Both the position numbers and the translations under genes were made by a program. A DNA stretch of 64,000 nucleotides from JAFLCL01 sp964502175 (GTDB taxonomy: Bacteria; Myxococcota_A; Polyangia; Polyangiales; Sandaracinaceae), in the NCBI GenBank assembly GCA_964502175.1, contig CAZCVE010000003.1:124001-188000 (forward strand), read 5' to 3'. The notes beneath the pieces were generated by a model. The model was not told the DNA's origin. It saw nothing but the letters and a program-made list of their open reading frames with translations, and did no database searches. Numbering within the stretch: the stretch's first letter is position 1; each line of letters starts with the position of its first letter. This document shows positions 33,758 through 42,187 of this stretch, one piece after another.

Positions 33758-36292
33758 TCAGAACAGCGTGACCGCGGGGAGCGCGAGCGCTCGCCGGTCC
33801 TCTTCGACGCCGTTCGACACGTAGATCACGCCGTCGAGCAGCGGCGTCGCGTCGAGGCCTGGCGAGAGGTTGCGGCCGATCGCGTCGTGGTGGATCCAGC
33901 CGCCGTGGAGCTCCATCGTGGCGGGGCTCACGAGCTGTACGCCCGCGACCTCGTGCTCGAAGGAGCGCACGTTGGTGAGCCGCACGATCGCTCCGTCGGT
34001 CGCGACGATGCCGCTGCCACCGCCGGTGCAGCCCGCGCCGCACACGGCCGCGCGCACGCCCGACACCCAGAGGTCCGTGAGCTCGAGCGTCGTGCCGACG
34101 CCGGTGACGAGCACGCCCGCGCCCCGCGCGTCTTCGACCACCACGCGGCTGCCGCGCATGGCGCCGCCGGCCACGAGGTGGATGCCGTGTCCGAAGCGAC
34201 CATCCACGGGGTCGGGCACCGTGCCGATGACGCGCACATCGCGCACCTCGAACACGGTGGTCGGCGTCGTGTGAGAGATGCCCGCGACGCCCGCGCGGAG
34301 GATCTCCACGCGCTCGAGGCTCACGAGGCAGTCGGTCGAGAGACCGCCGAGCGTGGCGTCTTGGATGACGACGTCGGTGAGGCCGAGGCGCGGCGGCTCG
34401 TCGCCGTCCGAGCACGCGCCGCCGTAGCCGTCGAGCTCGGCGAGGCGCACGCGCGTCAGCGTCGCGCTCGATCCGTCGTTGATGCTCACCCCCGCGCTGA
34501 TGTTCTCGCTGGGCCCCACCGCGCGCACCACCGTGTCCTCGGCCGTCAGCGCTCCGCCGCTCTCGGCGACGAGCGCCGCGAGCGCGATCGTGTCGATGCT
34601 CGCGCGCCTCACGATCATCGAGCCGCTCACGGCAGTGACGAGGCCGAGATCCGCGCCCGAGCAGCGCACGTCCTCGAGCTCGAGGCTCGCCTCCTGGAGC
34701 GACGCGAAGCAGGAGTTCGCGGTGCGGGTCGCGCGGACGCGGCGCGCGATCGTGCGCGAGCGGAGGTAGCCGCCGATGCCGTCGTCGCCGATGCCGCTGC
34801 CCGCGATGTCCTCGAGGATCGCGTCCTCGATCTCCGCGGTCGCGTCAGCGCCCACGCGGAGGCCAGCCCGGCCGCCGCGCACGAGCACGCGACGGAACGT
34901 GCCGATCGCCTCCTCGCCGTTGGCCTGCAGTGAGTACTGCGTCGCGCCCGTCACGCGCGCGTCGTCGAGCTCGAGCACGCCGCGCACGAAGGCGCGGGCG
35001 CCGATCGCGATCGGGCCGACGCGCACGCGCCGCGCGATCATCGTGCTGCCTTCTTCGGAGTGCAGGCCGACGCTGAGCGCGTGCGTGCCGTCCGACACGT
35101 AGTCCTCCACCTCGACGCGACCTCCCGCGCTCGCGATGCCGAAGCCGTCGATGTCGTGCGTGCGGAGGCCGCGCGCCACGAGGCCGCCGAAGCCCGTCAC
35201 GCCGATCGCGACCATCTGCCCGGGCTGGATGCGGGCGCCCTGGACGAGCGTGTCCTCGATCGTCACGTCGCCGCCGTTGGCCGCGATCATCTGGTTCACG
35301 CCGTTCTCGACGACGGTGCGCGTGACGCTCGCGCGCATCGATCCGTCGCGGAGCAGCACCATCGCGGTGGGCCCGGTGTCGCTCGTCGTTCCATCGGCGA
35401 CGAGCGAGTCGGTCAGCGTGAGGCTCGCGCGCAGATCCACGGTGAGGCCGAAGCCCGCGCGCCCTTCGATCACGAGCCGTGTCGCGGTGAGCGAGCCGTT
35501 GATCACGTGCACAGCGCCCTCGAACGTCGCGGTCGCGCCGGTGCCGCCGCGCACGACCACGTCTTCCAGCGTGTTGATGCCGGAGCGGAGATCGATCCCG
35601 CGGCCCACGTGATCGCCGACCACCACGCCGCGCGCCGTGAGCCCGCCGCGCGACACGACGATCGCGCTCGTCGGGCTCGTGATCGTCACGTCCTCGAGCG
35701 TGACGGGGCCATCGATCGCGAGCGGGCCGGTGAGCCGCGTCTCGGCGGCGCACGTGCCTCGGATCGTGACCGGGACGCTGACCGTGGCGACGGCGTCGAT
35801 CGTGCCGGTGGCCAGCACGATCGTGTCGCCCGCCGACGCGCTCGCGAGCGCTTCGCTCAGCGTGCCGAACGGAGACTCGCGCGTGCCCGTGCCCGCCGCG
35901 CCTGCGCGCACGAAGATCGCGTCCCCAGGGACGTCGGTCGGGAGGTCACCGCTCGCGGGGCAGGCGCGGCCGATCGGCATGCACGCGGTCTCGCCGGGGC
36001 GGATCGCCGTCGCGCCTTCGCAGCGCGGTCGACCACCCTCGGGCCACGGATCGCAGATCGCTCCCGCTTCGCTCTCGCGGCGCGTCCAGCCTGGAGCACA
36101 CGCGCGGGTCACGGGATCGCCGTCGTCGCCTTCGAGCCACGGGATCACGGGCTCCGCGATCTCGGGCTCGCCGGTGGCGAGCCACGGGATCGACGGCGCC
36201 GTGACCGGCGGATCCTCGAGCGGCGGCGACGCCTCTTCACAGCCCGCGCCGAGGGAGGCGATCACGAGCGCCCACGCCATCCTGGTCCTCAT
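33758..36292 (-). CDS. Lipoprotein with right-handed parallel beta-helix (DUF1565-like)
   Basis: This is an 844-residue lipoprotein: signal 'MAWALVIASLGAGC' (lipobox GAGC), a linker with twin 'IPWL' motifs, and a Cys-containing domain to about residue 110 ('CAPGWTRRESEAGAICDPWP'). The DUF1565-type entry 'GTGTRESPFGTLSEALASAS' comes next. The remainder is some 25 beta-helix rungs of the form 'LxDVxIxxxxxGIxV'. Beta-helix proteins bind or cleave polysaccharides or serve as adhesins; there is no pectate-lyase active site that I can see. The ATG at 36292 faces a divergent GTG at 36317, leaving only 24 bases for both control regions. Confidence 0.82.
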   Translation of the reverse strand: MRTRMAWALVIASLGAGCEEASPPLEDPPVTAPSIPWLATGEPEIAEPVIPWLEGDDGDPVTRACAPGWTRRESEAGAICDPWPEGGRPRCEGATAIRPGETACMPIGRACPASGDLPTDVPGDAIFVRAGAAGTGTRESPFGTLSEALASASAGDTIVLATGTIDAVATVSVPVTIRGTCAAETRLTGPLAIDGPVTLEDVTITSPTSAIVVSRGGLTARGVVVGDHVGRGIDLRSGINTLEDVVVRGGTGATATFEGAVHVINGSLTATRLVIEGRAGFGLTVDLRASLTLTDSLVADGTTSDTGPTAMVLLRDGSMRASVTRTVVENGVNQMIAANGGDVTIEDTLVQGARIQPGQMVAIGVTGFGGLVARGLRTHDIDGFGIASAGGRVEVEDYVSDGTHALSVGLHSEEGSTMIARRVRVGPIAIGARAFVRGVLELDDARVTGATQYSLQANGEEAIGTFRRVLVRGGRAGLRVGADATAEIEDAILEDIAGSGIGDDGIGGYLRSRTIARRVRATRTANSCFASLQEASLELEDVRCSGADLGLVTAVSGSMIVRRASIDTIALAALVAESGGALTAEDTVVRAVGPSENISAGVSINDGSSATLTRVRLAELDGYGGACSDGDEPPRLGLTDVVIQDATLGGLSTDCLVSLERVEILRAGVAGISHTTPTTVFEVRDVRVIGTVPDPVDGRFGHGIHLVAGGAMRGSRVVVEDARGAGVLVTGVGTTLELTDLWVSGVRAAVCGAGCTGGGSGIVATDGAIVRLTNVRSFEHEVAGVQLVSPATMELHGGWIHHDAIGRNLSPGLDATPLLDGVIYVSNGVEEDRRALALPAVTLF

Positions 36293-36316
36293 GGGCGCGC
36301 ACGATATCATCGCGCC

Positions 36317-38032
36317 GTGTCGCCTCCTCGCTCGCTCGCCTCGCTCACGATCGTGCTGCTCGGCGGCTGCCGCGCGGTGCTGCCGTTCCCCGATCTCGCG
36401 GTCGAGGGAGCCACCGTCGAGAGCTGCCAGGACTTCGTCGATCAGGATCTCGACGGTCTCCTCGACTGCGCCGACCCGCAGTGCGACGGCAGCTGCACCG
36501 AAGAACCGCCGCGCTGCGCGGACGGCCGCGACAACGACATGGACGGCGCGACCGATCAGCTCGACCCGAGCTGCTGGCGAGAGCGCGCGATCGCGGTCGA
36601 GCGCTGCGCGACGACCGAGGGCACCGACACGGTGCTCGTCTCGGGCGCCGAGTTCGGGTGGACGGGCCACGCGGACCGTGTGGACGTCGACGGACGCACG
36701 TGGTTCGGCGCGAGCACGGGCGACGCGCGCGTCGGCTGGGGCACGCCGCTCTCGGGGCGCGTCGAGGGCACCGAGATCGAGCTCACGATGTTCCACGCGG
36801 GCGTCGGCCGTGGCGTGGTCACGCTCGCGCCGCTCTCGGCGGTGAGCGACGACCTCGTCATCGCGCCGCAGGCGTCCGTCCTCCGCATCGAGATGAACGA
36901 CGACGCGATCCGCGTATTCTCGGGGATCCTCGTCGCCACGTTCGCGCGCGGCACGACGGTGGCCGATTACTACGACCTCCGCGTCCGCCTCGGACGATCG
37001 TCCACGATCGTCGTGCGCACGCCCGAGGGGATCGACACCACCCAGGAGTTCGGCAGCCCCGGCTCGTGGGTCGAGGACGAGCCGCTCGTCTTGCTCTTCG
37101 AGGCCACCGTCGCGGACCCGGTCGTGCGGCTCGGCGACGTCACGATCCGTCGTCCCTCGGTCGAGCACTGTGATCGCGCGGTGCCCGAGATGGACGCGAT
37201 GGGCGAGAACCTGCTCTTCGACGTGGCGCGCGGGCCGCGTGGCTTGTGCGTCGTGGCGTCGGTCGATCCCGCGAGCGCCGTGCCGCGGCGCCTCCGCGCC
37301 TACGAGTCGAGCGACGGCATCGCGTTCGTCGATCGCGGCGTGATCGCGACCGAGGGCCTCCCGCTCGGCGCCTCGATCACGTGGGACGCGCGAAGCGAGC
37401 GCTTCGCGGGCGTGATCGCGGGTCAGGACGAGGCGATCATCCTCACGCCGACGCCGGAGTGGACGCGCGCGTTCGGAGGCGCCGACTGCGGCAGCCTCGC
37501 GGTGGGCGCGTCGCTCGAGCTGCCGATCACCGGCCTCGAGGCGCAGGGCGTGGACTACGCGGTGCTCGCGGACGGTCGCCACCGCGTGACCTTCGACTAC
37601 CTCGCGCAGACGGCCCTGCGCTTCGGCCTCCGCGCCTACACGTCGCTCGACGGCGCGCCGGGGAGCTTCGAGGTCTCCACGATCGACGTCGGCGACGGCT
37701 ACCACGCGCTCCGCAACATGGGCGCGATCCCGTCGATCGACTCCGTCCTCGGGCAGCGCCTCGCGTCGCTCGAATTCGGCGGTCAGGTGCACCTCTTCCG
37801 CGAGCTCGAGCGAGACGAGTGGGTGGAAGAAGAGACGCTCTTGCTCAGCGCCTCACCGACGCCCGGCAACTTCGATCGCGGTCGGGTGCTCGGTCCTCGC
37901 CTCGTGATGGACGACCCGCCCGAGGGCGTGGCGATGGGATGGCCCGGTCGCCTCTACTACAGCGGCACCGCGGGAGCGCCGTGCGCCACGTGTGGCCGCA
38001 TCGGAAGCGCCGACCTGGTGGTGCTCCCGTGA
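36317..38032 (+). CDS. Lipoprotein, first gene of a PEGA operon
   Basis: This 571-residue lipoprotein starts at GTG 36317 (signal 'LASLTIVLLGGC'). A Cys/Asp calcium-type segment follows, 'CQDFVDQDLDGLLDCADPQC' and 'RCADGRDNDMDGATDQLD', resembling the D-x-D-x-DG metal-binding loops of thrombospondin-3-like repeats. The rest is beta-rich without a family I recognise. It contains a concanavalin-like stretch ('TPLSGRVEGTEIELTMFHAG') and a five-bladed-propeller-like tail with 'YESSDGIAFVDRGVIA' and 'YTSLDGAPGSFEVSTI'. The stop overlaps the next start (GTGA), so it is co-translated with the two PEGA proteins. Confidence 0.72.
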   Translation: MSPPRSLASLTIVLLGGCRAVLPFPDLAVEGATVESCQDFVDQDLDGLLDCADPQCDGSCTEEPPRCADGRDNDMDGATDQLDPSCWRERAIAVERCATTEGTDTVLVSGAEFGWTGHADRVDVDGRTWFGASTGDARVGWGTPLSGRVEGTEIELTMFHAGVGRGVVTLAPLSAVSDDLVIAPQASVLRIEMNDDAIRVFSGILVATFARGTTVADYYDLRVRLGRSSTIVVRTPEGIDTTQEFGSPGSWVEDEPLVLLFEATVADPVVRLGDVTIRRPSVEHCDRAVPEMDAMGENLLFDVARGPRGLCVVASVDPASAVPRRLRAYESSDGIAFVDRGVIATEGLPLGASITWDARSERFAGVIAGQDEAIILTPTPEWTRAFGGADCGSLAVGASLELPITGLEAQGVDYAVLADGRHRVTFDYLAQTALRFGLRAYTSLDGAPGSFEVSTIDVGDGYHALRNMGAIPSIDSVLGQRLASLEFGGQVHLFRELERDEWVEEETLLLSASPTPGNFDRGRVLGPRLVMDDPPEGVAMGWPGRLYYSGTAGAPCATCGRIGSADLVVLP

Positions 38033-39417
38033 CGCGCGCACATCGATTCGTCGCGCTGCTGCTCGCGCTCCTGTCGGTGCTCGTCGTGATCGCGGGACGC
38101 GTGCCCCGGGCGCGCGCCGACGCCGCCGAGGAGGCGCGCTTTCACGACGAGCTCGCGCGTCGTCACTACGCGGCGCGGCGCTACGAGCAGGCGATCCGCG
38201 AGTTCTTCCTCGAGCGCGATCTCGCGCCGAACGCGCGCGTGACGTTCAACATCGCGCTCTGCTTCGACGAGCTCCACCGCGACGCGGACGCGTACCTCTC
38301 GTTCGCGGAGTACCTCGCGGGCGACGACGTCGACCCCGAGCGTCGTCGGCTCGCAGAGGCCGCGGTGGCGCGACTCGCTCCGCGTGTCGCGCTCGTCTCG
38401 GTCACGAGCGATCCCGCGGGCGCGACCGTGTACCTCGATCGGCGCGAGCACGGCGGCTACGGCGTGACGCCGGTCGTCCTCGCGGTCGACGAGGGCGCGC
38501 ACACGCTGCTCCTCGAGCGCGATGGGTGGAGCGCGACGGAGCTGTCGATCCGCGCGGTGCGCGGGCAGCGCATCGAGGTGCGCGGCGCGCTCGCGCGCGT
38601 CGAAGGTCCGCTCGAGGTGCGCGCTCCCGAGGGCGCGACCGTGGAGGTGCACGACGCCGCGGGGGCGACGGTCGCGCGCGGCACGGGCACGCTGCGAGCC
38701 TCGCTTCCGCCGGGGGACTACGACGTGGAGGTGCGGAGCGAGGGCTTCGAGCCGTGGCGCTCGCTCACCCGCGTGACGCGCGAGGCGAGCGCGCCGCTCG
38801 TGCCCGAGCTCGTGGCTCGCGCGGTGCCGAGCAGCGAGCTCACGATCACGGCGAGCGCCGCGGGCGCGACGATCGAGATCGACGGAGAGGTGTCGGGCTT
38901 CACGCCCGCGGTGCTCGAGCGCCTGCCCCTCGGTGAGCATCGCGTGCGCGTGAGCCATCCGGGCCTCGTGCCGTGGGAGGGCGCGGTGTCGGTGGATGCG
39001 GACGTTCGACGGTGGCTCACCGTGAGCCTCGCGCCGCCCACCGAGACGCGGCGCTCCGAGCTCACGTGGGTGGTGGGTGGTGCGGCCGTCGCGTCGCTCG
39101 TCGTGGGCGCGACGCTCGGCGGCCTCGGGCTCGACGCGCTGTCGCGCTTCCAGTCGATCGAGCTGCAGGCGCGCGACTACGCGATGGGCACGGGCCCCGC
39201 GCCGACCGGATCGCTCCTCGACGCGCGCGCGCAGGGCATCACGCTCGCGAGCGGCGCCGACGTCGCGTTCGTGGCGGCGGGCACGCTCGCGATCGTGGCG
39301 GTCGTCCTCTACTTCACGACGGAGACGACGTCCGAGCAGGCCTCGAGCGCGAGCGTGGCCGACGGTGAGCGGAGCGGTTCCGACGAGGGTGACGAGGCCG
39401 ACGAGGCCCGGCCGTGA
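38029..39417 (+). CDS. PEGA-domain protein with TPR-like N-terminus and C-terminal membrane helices
   Basis: This 462-residue protein starts at GTG 38029. A signal sequence ('FVALLLALLSVLVVIAGRV') leads into a TPR-like helical pair ('ARFHDELARRHYAARRYEQA', 'VTFNIALCFDELHRDADAYL'). Three PEGA-type beta domains follow, recognisable from 'VSVTSDPAGATVYLDRRE...GVTP', 'APEGATVEVHDAAG' and 'ITASAAGATIEIDGE...TP'. Two helices near the C-terminus ('WVVGGAAVASLVVGATLGGL', 'VAFVAAGTLAIVAVVLYF') anchor it. PEGA domains are thought to bind surface layers or sugars. It is the middle gene of a three-gene unit joined by GTGA overlaps and is paralogous to the next gene. Confidence 0.8.
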   Translation: MTRAHRFVALLLALLSVLVVIAGRVPRARADAAEEARFHDELARRHYAARRYEQAIREFFLERDLAPNARVTFNIALCFDELHRDADAYLSFAEYLAGDDVDPERRRLAEAAVARLAPRVALVSVTSDPAGATVYLDRREHGGYGVTPVVLAVDEGAHTLLLERDGWSATELSIRAVRGQRIEVRGALARVEGPLEVRAPEGATVEVHDAAGATVARGTGTLRASLPPGDYDVEVRSEGFEPWRSLTRVTREASAPLVPELVARAVPSSELTITASAAGATIEIDGEVSGFTPAVLERLPLGEHRVRVSHPGLVPWEGAVSVDADVRRWLTVSLAPPTETRRSELTWVVGGAAVASLVVGATLGGLGLDALSRFQSIELQARDYAMGTGPAPTGSLLDARAQGITLASGADVAFVAAGTLAIVAVVLYFTTETTSEQASSASVADGERSGSDEGDEADEARP

Positions 39418-40448
39418 GCGCTGCGCGTCAGCTCGCAGCCGTGCGCGCGCTCGCGCGGGCGGTGGTGCTCGCGTGCCTGGTTCTCGGCACGCTCGCGAGC
39501 TCGAACGCCCACGCGCAGAGCGCGGTCCAGGCCCGCTTCTTCGACGAGGCGGCGCGCGCCTCGTACGCGCGCGCCGACTACGAGGCCGCGCTCGCGGACT
39601 TCCTCGAGCTCGCGCGGATCGCGCCGTCGCAAGGCACGCTCTACAACGTCGCGCTCTGCGCGGTGCTCACGCAGCGCGACGCGCTCGCGTACGAAGCGCT
39701 CGAGCGCTACCTCGCCGATCCCTCCGACGACGCCGGCCGCGTCGCCGATGCTCGCGTGCGGCTCGCGGCGCTCGAGGCGCGCGTCGCGCGCGTGCGGGTC
39801 ACGAGCTCCGAGGCCGGGGCCACGCTGTGGGTCGATCGACGGGACGTCGGCTCGTTCGGCGTGACACCTCGCACGCTCGTGCTCCCCGCGGGCCCGCACG
39901 TCATCACGCTGACCCATCCGCGCATGCACGACGCGCAGGTCGAGGTCGTCCTGGAGGTGGGTGTGCTCCGCGAGTCGCACGCCGCGCTCACGGCGCGGAC
40001 GGGTCGGCTCCGCATCGCGCTCGAGGGATCGAGCGACGCGGAGATCCTCGCGGTGCGCGAAGGTGCCGAAGAGCGCGCGCACACGCTCGCGGTCGCCGCG
40101 GCGAGCGAGCTCCCCGTCGGCACCTACCTCGTGACCGCGCGTCGCGAGGGCTTCGTCGACGTCAGCACGCGCGTGCAGGTGCGCGAAGGCGAAGAGGAGT
40201 CACGCACGCTGACGCTCACGCCCAGACCGCGCGTGGTCGGCGTGCTCGTCGTGCGCAGCGACGTCGTGGCGACCGTGCGCGTGGACGGCGTCGATCGCGC
40301 GCAGACCCCGGCGCGCATCCCCGCGCTCGACGTGGGCGCTCACCGCGTCGAGATCGTCGCGCCGGGTCGCGTGCCGTGGACGGGCGAGGTGGAGATCACG
40401 CGTGAGCGCGTGCGGTTCGTCAGCGTGTCGCTCGTGCCCGAAGCCTGA
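39414..40448 (+). CDS. PEGA-domain secreted protein, paralogue of the preceding one
   Basis: This 344-residue protein starts at GTG 39414. Signal peptide 'VLACLVLGTLASSNAHAQ' has a likely cleavage after AHA. It has the same plan as its neighbour: a helical hairpin ('ARASYARADYEAALADFLEL', 'LYNVALCAVLTQRDALAYEA') then PEGA repeats ('VTSSEAGATLWVDRRDVGSF', 'VVRSDVVATVRVDGV...TP'). It lacks the C-terminal helices, so it is probably periplasmic. Tandem duplication followed by loss of the anchor is a plausible origin. A hairpin at 40451-40466 ends the operon. Confidence 0.8.
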   Translation: MSAARQLAAVRALARAVVLACLVLGTLASSNAHAQSAVQARFFDEAARASYARADYEAALADFLELARIAPSQGTLYNVALCAVLTQRDALAYEALERYLADPSDDAGRVADARVRLAALEARVARVRVTSSEAGATLWVDRRDVGSFGVTPRTLVLPAGPHVITLTHPRMHDAQVEVVLEVGVLRESHAALTARTGRLRIALEGSSDAEILAVREGAEERAHTLAVAAASELPVGTYLVTARREGFVDVSTRVQVREGEEESRTLTLTPRPRVVGVLVVRSDVVATVRVDGVDRAQTPARIPALDVGAHRVEIVAPGRVPWTGEVEITRERVRFVSVSLVPEA

Positions 40449-40450
40449 CG

Positions 40451-40466
40451 CCGACGCTGGCGTCGG
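40451..40466. terminator. Bidirectional terminator between the PEGA operon and kinase gene
   Basis: CCGACG (40451-40456), a 4-base loop CTGG and CGTCGG (40461-40466) form a tight stem exactly between two converging genes whose stops are 21 bases apart. Confidence 0.5.
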
Positions 40467-40469
40467 GGC

Positions 40470-42092
40470 TCAGCGCGGCGCGAGCGCGGGCGGGTGATCC
40501 GCCGCCTGAGCCGGCGTGAGCGCGAGCGTCAGCTCTTCGGGATCGGCGACGGAGATCGTGCGCGAGGCGCGTCGATGACCGCGCAGCTGCGCGACGATCT
40601 CGAGGCTCCCGCTCGCTGGCAGCGTCACGTCGCACGGCGTCGTGCAGAGCGTGCTCCCGCCGCTCGAGAGCACGGCGCCCTCGGGCCGCGTGTGGACGCG
40701 TCGCGTCGCGGGCGGTGCCTCGATCGCGAGCGGCAGGAGGTGCGCGTCGGGTGGCAGAACGGAGGCGTCGGGCGCCACCACCCACGCGTCGGGCGTGCTC
40801 GGCGTGACGACAGGCGCGGTCGCACCGTCGCCCCCGCGCATGACGATCCACACGCCACCCAGCGCGGCGAGCACGAGCGCGCCCACGAAGGCCGCCGCGA
40901 TGCCGCGCGTGCCCGGATCGGGAGCAAGCGGAGGAGGAGACGCGGGCGCCGTCGCGGGCGTCGTCGTCTCTGTGGGTGTGACGGGCGGGCTCGGCTCGGC
41001 AGGGCTCGACTCCCACGCGCGCTGCCACGCGACACGAAGCTCGGCGACGTCCGCGAAGCGCTTGTCGCGCGCCTTCTCGAGACAGCGGAGCACGACGGCC
41101 TCGACCGACGCGGGCAGGTCCTCGCGCGAGAGGCGCAGCGGTCGCGGCGACTCCGTCGCGTGCATCACGACGAGCTCGTAGGCGTTGCGCGCCTCGAACG
41201 GACGCCGCCCCGTGATCAGCTCGTAGAGCACGACGGCGAGCGAGTACTGATCAGATCGGGCGTCGACGCTCGCCGTGTCGCGCGACTGCTCCGGCGACAT
41301 GTAGAGCGGGGTGCCGATCACCTGACCCGTCTGGGTCAGGCGCATGTCCGCGTCGGTCGTCTTGGACTTCGCGATGCCGAAGTCGACGATCTTCGCGCGC
41401 ACACCGCGGTCGGAGCGCGCGAGGAAGATGTTCTCCGGCTTGAGATCTCGGTGCACGACGCCCTGCGCGTGCGCGGCGACGAGCCCGGCGAAGAGGTCCT
41501 CGGCGATCGATCGCACGAGGTCGAGCGGCAGGCCGCGCCCGCCCACTTCCTCGTCGAGTCGGGAGCGGAGGTCGTGGCCCTCGAGCAGCTCCATCACCAC
41601 GAAGAGCGCCCCCGCGCTCGTCTGTCCGAGGTGCGTGACGTCGACGATGTTCTCGTGCCGCAGGCGGCTCGCGACGCGCGCCTCGGCGTGCAGCCGCGCG
41701 ACGAGCACGGCGTCGTTCGCGAGCGAGTCGGCGATCACCTTCGCCGCGAAGCGACGCCCGAGGCGCGTGTGCTCGACGAGGTACACGGTGCCCATGCCGC
41801 CTCGGCCGAGCACGTCGAGCACGCGGTAGTTCTCGTCGAGCAGCGTGCCCGGCGCGAGATCGCCCGCGCGGCCGATCTCGACGTGCACGTCGTTCGGATC
41901 TTTGGCGAGCTGTCCGGGCGTCGACGCCATGGTCGGCGACAGCTCGAGCAGCGCGCGCACGGGCCCGCTCTTCGCATCTCCGGTCTGCGCGCGGGCCTCG
42001 CCCGTCGTCCCAACGCTGAGAGCGCCGACGCCGACGGTCTCAGCAAGCTCTCGATCCGAAGCGGGAGAGCCTTCGCGCGAAGTCTCGGCCAT
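40470..42092 (-). CDS. Ser/Thr protein kinase with PEGA-like extracytoplasmic tail
   Basis: This 540-residue PknB-type kinase has glycine loop 'LGRGGMGTVYL', a VAIK-like lysine in 'RRFAAKVI', the catalytic loop 'VVHRDLKPENIFLA', 'VDFGIAKSK', activation-segment end 'YMSPEQSRD' and 'RSDQYSLAVVLYEL'. All key residues are intact, so it should be active. A Pro/Thr linker leads to one membrane helix near 385 ('AAAFVGALVLAALGGVWIVM'). An outer domain follows with 'VHTRPEGAVLSSGGSTLCTT', a PEGA-type motif. That shared fold links it to the PEGA operon it converges with. A role as transmembrane sensor kinase for envelope signals is inferred. Confidence 0.9.
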   Translation of the reverse strand: MAETSREGSPASDRELAETVGVGALSVGTTGEARAQTGDAKSGPVRALLELSPTMASTPGQLAKDPNDVHVEIGRAGDLAPGTLLDENYRVLDVLGRGGMGTVYLVEHTRLGRRFAAKVIADSLANDAVLVARLHAEARVASRLRHENIVDVTHLGQTSAGALFVVMELLEGHDLRSRLDEEVGGRGLPLDLVRSIAEDLFAGLVAAHAQGVVHRDLKPENIFLARSDRGVRAKIVDFGIAKSKTTDADMRLTQTGQVIGTPLYMSPEQSRDTASVDARSDQYSLAVVLYELITGRRPFEARNAYELVVMHATESPRPLRLSREDLPASVEAVVLRCLEKARDKRFADVAELRVAWQRAWESSPAEPSPPVTPTETTTPATAPASPPPLAPDPGTRGIAAAFVGALVLAALGGVWIVMRGGDGATAPVVTPSTPDAWVVAPDASVLPPDAHLLPLAIEAPPATRRVHTRPEGAVLSSGGSTLCTTPCDVTLPASGSLEIVAQLRGHRRASRTISVADPEELTLALTPAQAADHPPALAPR

Positions 42093-42134
42093 GCGTGCGG
42101 CGCATGTTAGGCGTGGCCCTCGCTCAAGTCGATC

Positions 42135-42176
42135 GTACGAGAAGAACCCGGAACGAACTTCCGCGCCGCAGGACTA
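42135..42176. repeat. Dispersed intergenic repeat, copy 1
   Basis: The segment beginning GTACGAGAAGAACCCGGAAC is nearly identical to 49615-49656 (copy 2), differing mainly after the first 23 bases. Here the hairpin is imperfect (CGGAA/TTCCG core). It sits between the kinase start (42092) and the RCC1 lipoprotein start (42188), where no gene ends, so a plain terminator role is unlikely. Confidence 0.6.
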
Positions 42177-42187
42177 GTCTCACGCCC

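Noticed and set aside
30834..33824. 996-residue plus-strand frame rich in Leu/Thr/Ala/Ser
   Set aside because: It is the antisense reading of the Gly-Gln array and flanking genes; in very GC-rich codon usage long antisense frames arise automatically, and its sequence is low-complexity Arg/Ala/Leu without a domain.
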